Shown here: positions 4,506-5,596 of the stretch, piece by piece
How the letters are laid out: each line of letters begins with the position of its first letter
How positions within the stretch are numbered: position 1 is the stretch's first letter
From: Bacteroidales bacterium
GTDB taxonomy: Bacteria > Bacteroidota > Bacteroidia > Bacteroidales > UBA12077
DNA length: 5,596 bases
Assembly (NCBI GenBank): GCA_030635365.1
Contig: DAOVYZ010000258.1
Coordinates: 1 to 5,596 of the forward strand
Direction of reading: 5' to 3'
Notes under the pieces: generated by a model
What the model was told of the DNA's origin: nothing
Databases searched by the model: none
Seen by the model: only the letters and a program-made list of their open reading frames with translations
Made by a program: the position numbers and the translations under genes

Positions 4506-5596
4506 TTAATTTGCTCCTGAAATACTATGAGGCCCTGAATATTTCCAAAGAGGATTCCAATATGAATTAATTAATTCAGTTACAGCCTCAGCACCTTCAA
4601 CCAAATAGTCAACCTCAGAAAGAAATCCTGGGTAAAGATTATCTGAACCAACAACATACACCTCATCATCTATAATCATAATTTTAGCATGATTTCCAGG
4701 TGCTGATGGTACCTTATCGTAGATATAGCCACTTGCATTTAATACTGATTTTGCAGCACTTCCAATTATTCCTTTAACAGGAGGTTTTTCTGAAAGAGGT
4801 TTTTGTTTTAGGGTAGCAGTATATCCTTCTTTACTATGGTTAGGCCATTTATAGGTATCACCTTCAATTGTTTTATCTGCGTCTACTTTATCTGTATAAT
4901 AAAGAGGTGCTACATAAAGCCTTTTTAATGCATTGACACGCGATCCGTCACTATCATCAAGAAGAGCATCGGTAGCTACATCGTGTGTCATATAATACTT
5001 CATTAAATCAAACGTACGAGATGCACCCGATCCAAATGAATATTGGTCTCCTAAAGCACCTGCACCAGCATCTAATGGTGAAACTACTATTTGAACTTCT
5101 AGATCTTTGTTTGCAAGTAAAGCTTCAAGAACCCATTGACATACCACATGGTCTGACCAGTTCTTTTTCCATGCGCTCACTAAATCCATTTGTGACATTT
5201 TAATAGTTTTCTTAGCTGTCTTAATTAATTTTTCTTTCATTAATTCAGATGCCTTTTGAAAGTCTGTTGTTTTTTCTGGTCCTGCCCAGTACTTACCCAA
5301 GGTTAACATACGAGTAGCTAATTTGTAATCAGAGAAATTTTCATAGGTATTATAGATTATTCGTTCTTGAAACACTTCTAACTCTAAATCAGTAAGTGTT
5401 TGTAAGTCTTGTTCGCGAATACCTTGCGCCAGAGGTTGTTCACCACTAGAATATGGCACATCAACTCCAGATTGTACACCTGACTCATGCATTGCAATTA
5501 ATGCATTTTGCTTACTTTTCATATATTGAGCAACGTCTGCCTGTATTAGCGGATCAGATGGTTTATTTGTATCACTGTCACGGTTTGTCCAAGACA
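4506..5596 (-). CDS. Phospholipase D superfamily protein, N-terminus outside window
   Basis: The frame is open from the right edge to a stop at 4506, giving 362 complete codons plus part of one. An ATG at 5522 would give 338 residues, but the frame stays open for at least 24 codons before it (S-W-T-N-R-D-S-D...), so the gene probably starts beyond the window. Numbering from that ATG, H278-A-K280-I-M-I-I-D285 is a clear HxKx4D motif of the PLD family, followed by V-V-G-S-D-N-L-Y-P (290-298). Upstream are T-I-K-M-S-Q-M-D-L (106-114) and V-Q-I-V-V-S-P (143-149), which match the strands of the second half of a two-HKD protein. The first HKD would lie off the right edge. Known family members hydrolyse or transfer phosphodiesters such as phospholipid headgroups via a His-phosphoenzyme; several are antibacterial effectors. 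Substrate and location here are unknown. It is separated from the downstream operon by a terminator and 605 bp. Confidence 0.85.
   Translation of the reverse strand, partial: SWTNRDSDTNKPSDPLIQADVAQYMKSKQNALIAMHESGVQSGVDVPYSSGEQPLAQGIREQDLQTLTDLELEVFQERIIYNTYENFSDYKLATRMLTLGKYWAGPEKTTDFQKASELMKEKLIKTAKKTIKMSQMDLVSAWKKNWSDHVVCQWVLEALLANKDLEVQIVVSPLDAGAGALGDQYSFGSGASRTFDLMKYYMTHDVATDALLDDSDGSRVNALKRLYVAPLYYTDKVDADKTIEGDTYKWPNHSKEGYTATLKQKPLSEKPPVKGIIGSAAKSVLNASGYIYDKVPSAPGNHAKIMIIDDEVYVVGSDNLYPGFLSEVDYLVEGAEAVTELINSYWNPLWKYSGPHSISGAN

Noticed and set aside
4985..5203. A 72-codon plus-strand open frame inside the PLD gene
   Set aside because: Antisense to the strongly supported PLD-family frame and without recognisable features.
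1..5596. CRISPR array, tRNA, rRNA or transposase gene
   Set aside because: I saw no regularly spaced direct repeats, no tRNA-like cloverleaf, no rRNA sequence, and no open frame with transposase or integrase motifs.

Overview
The window reads as part of a Bacteroidetes (Bacteroidota) chromosome. The DNA is AT-rich. The four genes whose starts are visible have A/T-rich leaders and no Shine-Dalgarno sequence. The protein families (DUF2589, a WSAGCQ-type YkuD-like protein, a large nitrilase-like protein) fit an accessory region of such a genome. This assignment is an inference from composition and gene style; there is no rRNA or other marker. All five recognisable genes are on the minus strand, so the window is best read from right to left.

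From the right edge: a 5'-truncated phospholipase D superfamily gene (4506-5596) with one clear HKD motif. Next comes a 605-bp non-coding gap (3901-4505). It holds a 130-bp imperfect palindrome of unknown nature (4351-4480), a good intrinsic-terminator hairpin (4216-4245), a small dyad (3974-4004) and a plausible promoter (3929-3957). That promoter would start a two-gene transcript: a YkuD/L,D-transpeptidase-like protein (3343-3900), then, 20 bp later, a 638-residue nitrilase-fold protein (1406-3322). A 373-bp gap with no convincing gene follows (1033-1405). Then come a DUF2589 gene (466-1032), a 139-bp gap containing a 108-bp inverted-repeat structure (345-452), and the start of a small gene that resembles GyrI-like/DUF5085 proteins and runs off the left edge (1-326).

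The most notable points are these. The nitrilase-fold protein seems to have lost its catalytic cysteine: the expected Cys position reads Gly in an E-S-G-L-D motif, so it may be a pseudo-enzyme. Its partner has an intact-looking H...S-A-G-C-Q cysteine active-site signature but no signal peptide, which is odd for a peptidoglycan enzyme. With a PLD-family protein, a DUF2589 protein and a possible small ligand-binding protein alongside, the cluster could be an effector or conflict locus acting on the cell envelope (lipid plus peptidoglycan). That reading is an inference from neighbourhood only. No secretion or contractile-injection component is present in the window to prove it.
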